Below the pieces are notes generated by a model. It was not told where the DNA came from and did not search any database. It saw only the letters and a list, made by a program, of their open reading frames with translations. A stretch of DNA of 64,000 nucleotides, taken from Seison nebaliae. Taxonomy: Eukaryota > Rotifera > Pararotatoria > Seisonacea > Seisonidae. The translations under genes were made by a program, and so were the position numbers. Shown here in pieces: positions 61,343 through 64,000 of this stretch; the stretch's first letter is position 1, and the number at the start of each line of letters is the position of its first letter. The DNA lies in NCBI GenBank assembly GCA_023231475.1, contig JALJEE010000561.1, positions 25,545 through 89,544 on the forward strand. The letters are read 5' to 3'.

Positions 61343-63163
61343 TTACAAGGAGTGCAATATGAAGAAGAATTGTTGAATAACTATGTTGTCGCATGGATGA
61401 AGATCGGCTTTACAAAACAATTCAGTCATCTCATAAAAATTTAAGAATATGAATCTTCGTTTTACATCCTCATTTTCGTGCTGTAACAACAACCATAAAT
61501 AATAGAGAAATCGAGAGTTCATGAATTGCAGGTACTCCGTGCCCAATTCCAGAGCCTGTTTCATATAAGAACTATAAGGTGTATTTAGGTATTGAGCGCC
61601 TATATGTTTCCGTGGTTGCTTACCGGCACCTTTATACAGAACCTTAATGTGAGGTATCTCTTTAAGTAGTTGAACCACCATGGCGGTTAAAGATTGAAGA
61701 CGTTTCATGTAATATTGATAAGAGACGGCTGCTGGATGATTATCATAGTTTATAACGATAACATGTGGAATCGGTTGTTTGTTTCGATAATCTGTCATGA
61801 TATTTTTCAGATAATATTCAATATCTTTATGTATATCAAAATCTGTCGCATGACGAATTGGTGGTCCATGAAGTTGATAAGTTAAATTGAAATGTAAACC
61901 GAATATATCTCGCGCAACGATATTGGTGTGAGCTTTCGCATCTACCCATTGAATGATCTGCAATCTGAACAATTTGTAGAAAATGTGAATGAATTGTCGA
62001 AGGGTAGAGTCTCCAATGAACAAGATATTTCGACCTTTCACTTGGTCTCGAATGTATGGATTGAGAGCAATCGTCTTCACATTCTCCAAACTTTCCGCAC
62101 TATAATTTAAGATTACACGGGTGAAGTTCTCGTAGAATTCGTACCAGTTCTCAAATGTTGTTCCGTCATTCACGAAATAGGTACAATGTTTGAACATCCA
62201 CAAATTGTTAATATAGAATCCTTGGGAGAGTATGTCGTTCATAAAAATTCGATAAAGATTTCGAATCGAATCATTATGACTGATATTCGGATAGAAGTTC
62301 TCAATTCTCATTCCGCTATAAAACGTGTTACATAAAGGCACTTTAATACGTTTCTTCCTTTGAATGTTTCTCTCCGTCTGATTATCTTCTACGACCTTAA
62401 AATGTTTTTTAGAATTTTCAAAAAAATATTTATTGGTAAAATATCGTTGATATTGGTGAGTTTCTTTATTGGAAATCGGTCTCATATTTTGCACGTAAAC
62501 GAATTTTCGATTGGTATGACAATAACCATCCACTTTCTCACAATAGAATTGACTGTATTCCGTACTTCGATTACAGTACATGCTGTTCCATTTTGGGTAT
62601 ACTGTTACGCTACAGATTGCCTTCCTATCATTTTAAATTTTACTAATCTAATCGAATGGATTATCGAAGACAAACTTGCGGTTTCTTGAGGCTGGAATGT
62701 AAAATTCATATCGCTCTACCAAATACCATTTAAATATAATATCTAACACTTCATTGGGAAGCCAATTTGTTTGCTTTTCATAAACAGTTCTACGAAAACA
62801 ATTTTCGATATTTAAATACTTACAAACATAACACTCCTCCAAAGCAGACGCAGAAGAATGTAATTTTATGGAATAATTTTGCTTATTTGTTTCTTCCAAT
62901 AAATCAAAAGATTTTGGATAAATAATTTCTCTGGCGAGTTTGGAAGAATTGATAAGTTTAGTGTCTTGCATTGAAAATTGTTTGTCGTCAAATTTGGAAG
63001 AATTGATAAGTTTAATGTCTTGGATCGGAGATTGTTTATTATTAAGTTTGGAAGAGAAAATTGTAATATTCGAGTATGGAAACCAATTGGTAAAATAATA
63101 AAGAAGTATGATTAGTAGAATAATGACGATATATAGCCGCCTGTAACATTTGGGAAATTTCAT
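61343..63163 (-). CDS. NXPE-like type II membrane PC-esterase domain protein
   Basis: Exons 62676-63163 and 61343-62624 (51-nt intron, GTTTGT...TAG, phase 2) give 589 residues. A short basic cytosolic tail and a signal-anchor helix (about 10-27) indicate a Golgi type II protein. The stem holds two imperfect 18-residue repeats (SKLNNKQSPIQDIKLINS / SKFDDKQFSMQDTKLINS). The catalytic domain has the SGNH/GDSL nucleophile block ILFIGDSTLRQF (Gly367-Asp-Ser369) and the closing D-x-x-H block in CKADLHPCDNIVIQQ (about 570-580), as in NXPE and other PC-esterases. The family is thought to modify glycans by (de)acylation, with substrates mostly unknown. Several Asn-X-Ser/Thr sites are in the lumenal part. 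The N-terminal neurexophilin-like part is only weakly recognisable. Confidence 0.82.
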
Positions 63164-63869
63164 TTTCTTTGATAAAATAGGAAATTTCGTCAGAAATTTT
63201 ATAATATTTCATCTGTTGTTCCGTAGATCTCATTCAAAACTTGTTTGCAAGGTCGGTTAATTTCACTTACATCATTATAATGATGTAATCATCGGTTTTG
63301 AATGAATTCATTCAAAAAAAACAAATTACATATACGATGAATAGTAATCTCTATTGATACTGAATAATAGTCGTTAGAAAATGAACAGATATCCAGATTG
63401 AATGAACAATTGTCTTCAGTTGATGAAGTTTGTTAATTAATCGATTATTTGACGACGATTTTTAAATCTATTTTTCTCGTTAGAACTATGAGAAAGAGCT
63501 TGAATTGGGCTATCTAACGGTATGCTCCTTTAAGCGAATAGTCGAAATGTCGAATAGGGTGACCCTATAGTATAGGGTCTACTATTAGTCTATACTGAAA
63601 TAGGTAGGCAAGATGATTGTTATGGTTACGGGTTAACTACCGGGTTAAATATTGACATTATAATAATTATATAATATATAATATATATTATATATTATAC
63701 TATATTGTATACTATATATATGGTATGTATTTTCTATATACAATTCTGTATAAAAAATTATTAAATATATATAGAATTGTATATAAAAAATACATATCAT
63801 ACAATATATTGTATTAACGAGTTTTTTCGCTTTTCGACGACAATATAGAAGAAATACGACGAGGAAGAA
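63164..63869. other. Intergenic region with palindromes and a long AT hairpin
   Basis: Holds the shared region between NXPE (-) and the gene at the window edge (+). It contains a 19-bp palindrome at 63561-63579 (overlapping GGGTGACCC at 63557-63565), an alternating TA stretch at about 63660-63720, and a hairpin with ~33-bp arms (63720-63752 and 63766-63798). Confidence 0.6.
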
Positions 63870-64000
63870 ATGGCTTCTCGATTCTCTGAAATTCACAAAA
63901 CGCTTCGGGACATTATTGAATCGAAAAGTGTTTGTATTTCGAATGATCGTGAGGATGTAGTAATGAATACTTCTTCTAACGACATAGATCTTCCAAATCT
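63870..64000 (+). CDS. 5' end of a gene cut by the window edge (unknown)
   Basis: The ATG at 63870 opens a frame that stays open to the last base (43 codons: MASRFSEIHKTLRDIIESKSVCIS...). The codon use looks coding and a GAAGAA-rich leader precedes it. Too short to identify. Confidence 0.5.
   Translation, partial: MASRFSEIHKTLRDIIESKSVCISNDREDVVMNTSSNDIDLPN

Noticed and set aside
1-64000. CRISPR arrays, bacterial operons, riboswitches or origins
   Set aside because: No regularly spaced repeats or prokaryotic signals. Introns, tRNA form and gene content show animal nuclear DNA.

Overview
The window is AT-rich animal nuclear DNA. It carries genes typical of animals: an RFX factor with both its DNA-binding and dimerisation regions, an extended synaptotagmin, an NXPE-type PC-esterase, TopBP1, and a CUB/LDLa receptor-like protein. 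Introns are very short (mostly 40-75 nt), the tRNA gene has no encoded CCA, and proteins carry long Asn, Gln, His and Asp tracts written mostly with AAT/AAC, CAA, CAT and GAT. I cannot place the species. A small-genome invertebrate is likely, and an acariform mite is only one possibility.

Layout. 1-5.1 kb is non-coding and holds a foldback MITE with an 8-bp target duplication and a decayed hAT transposase. 5.2-16.9 kb holds a large coiled-coil, Gln/Asn-rich protein, probably including a distant 5' exon. 17.3-20.7 kb holds NUDT16 and a half-length TopBP1, both on minus. 20.7-27.3 kb is a long regulatory stretch with X-box motifs followed by RFX on plus. 27.3-32 kb is a retroelement-rich stretch: a broken reverse transcriptase, tRNA-Ser(GCT), an orphan Gag-like ORF and a frameshifted F-box gene. 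32.5-47.3 kb holds SDHD, a giant ATG2, a five-exon gene of unknown function and a basic disordered protein. 48.4-56 kb holds TSEN34 and COG6 (divergent) and then E-Syt on minus. 56-57.1 kb is a 5'-truncated LINE with a poly(A) tail. 57.7-63.2 kb holds ISCA2, the CUB/LDLa/TM gene and NXPE. The window ends in the first codons of another gene.

Genes are interleaved on both strands with no operon structure. Two functions recur: lipid transfer and membrane contact or traffic (ATG2, E-Syt, COG6) and genome/RNA maintenance (TopBP1, TSEN34, NUDT16). This may be chance.

The strongest unusual signal is in splicing. I rebuilt 33 introns from reading phase and, where available, homology. In 32 of them the donor is GTT (U at +3), with little further consensus at +4 to +6. 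The general eukaryotic donor is GTRAGT with A or G at +3. The one exception is GTACTC. If this holds genome-wide it predicts an altered U1 snRNA or another non-standard way of recognising the 5' splice site.
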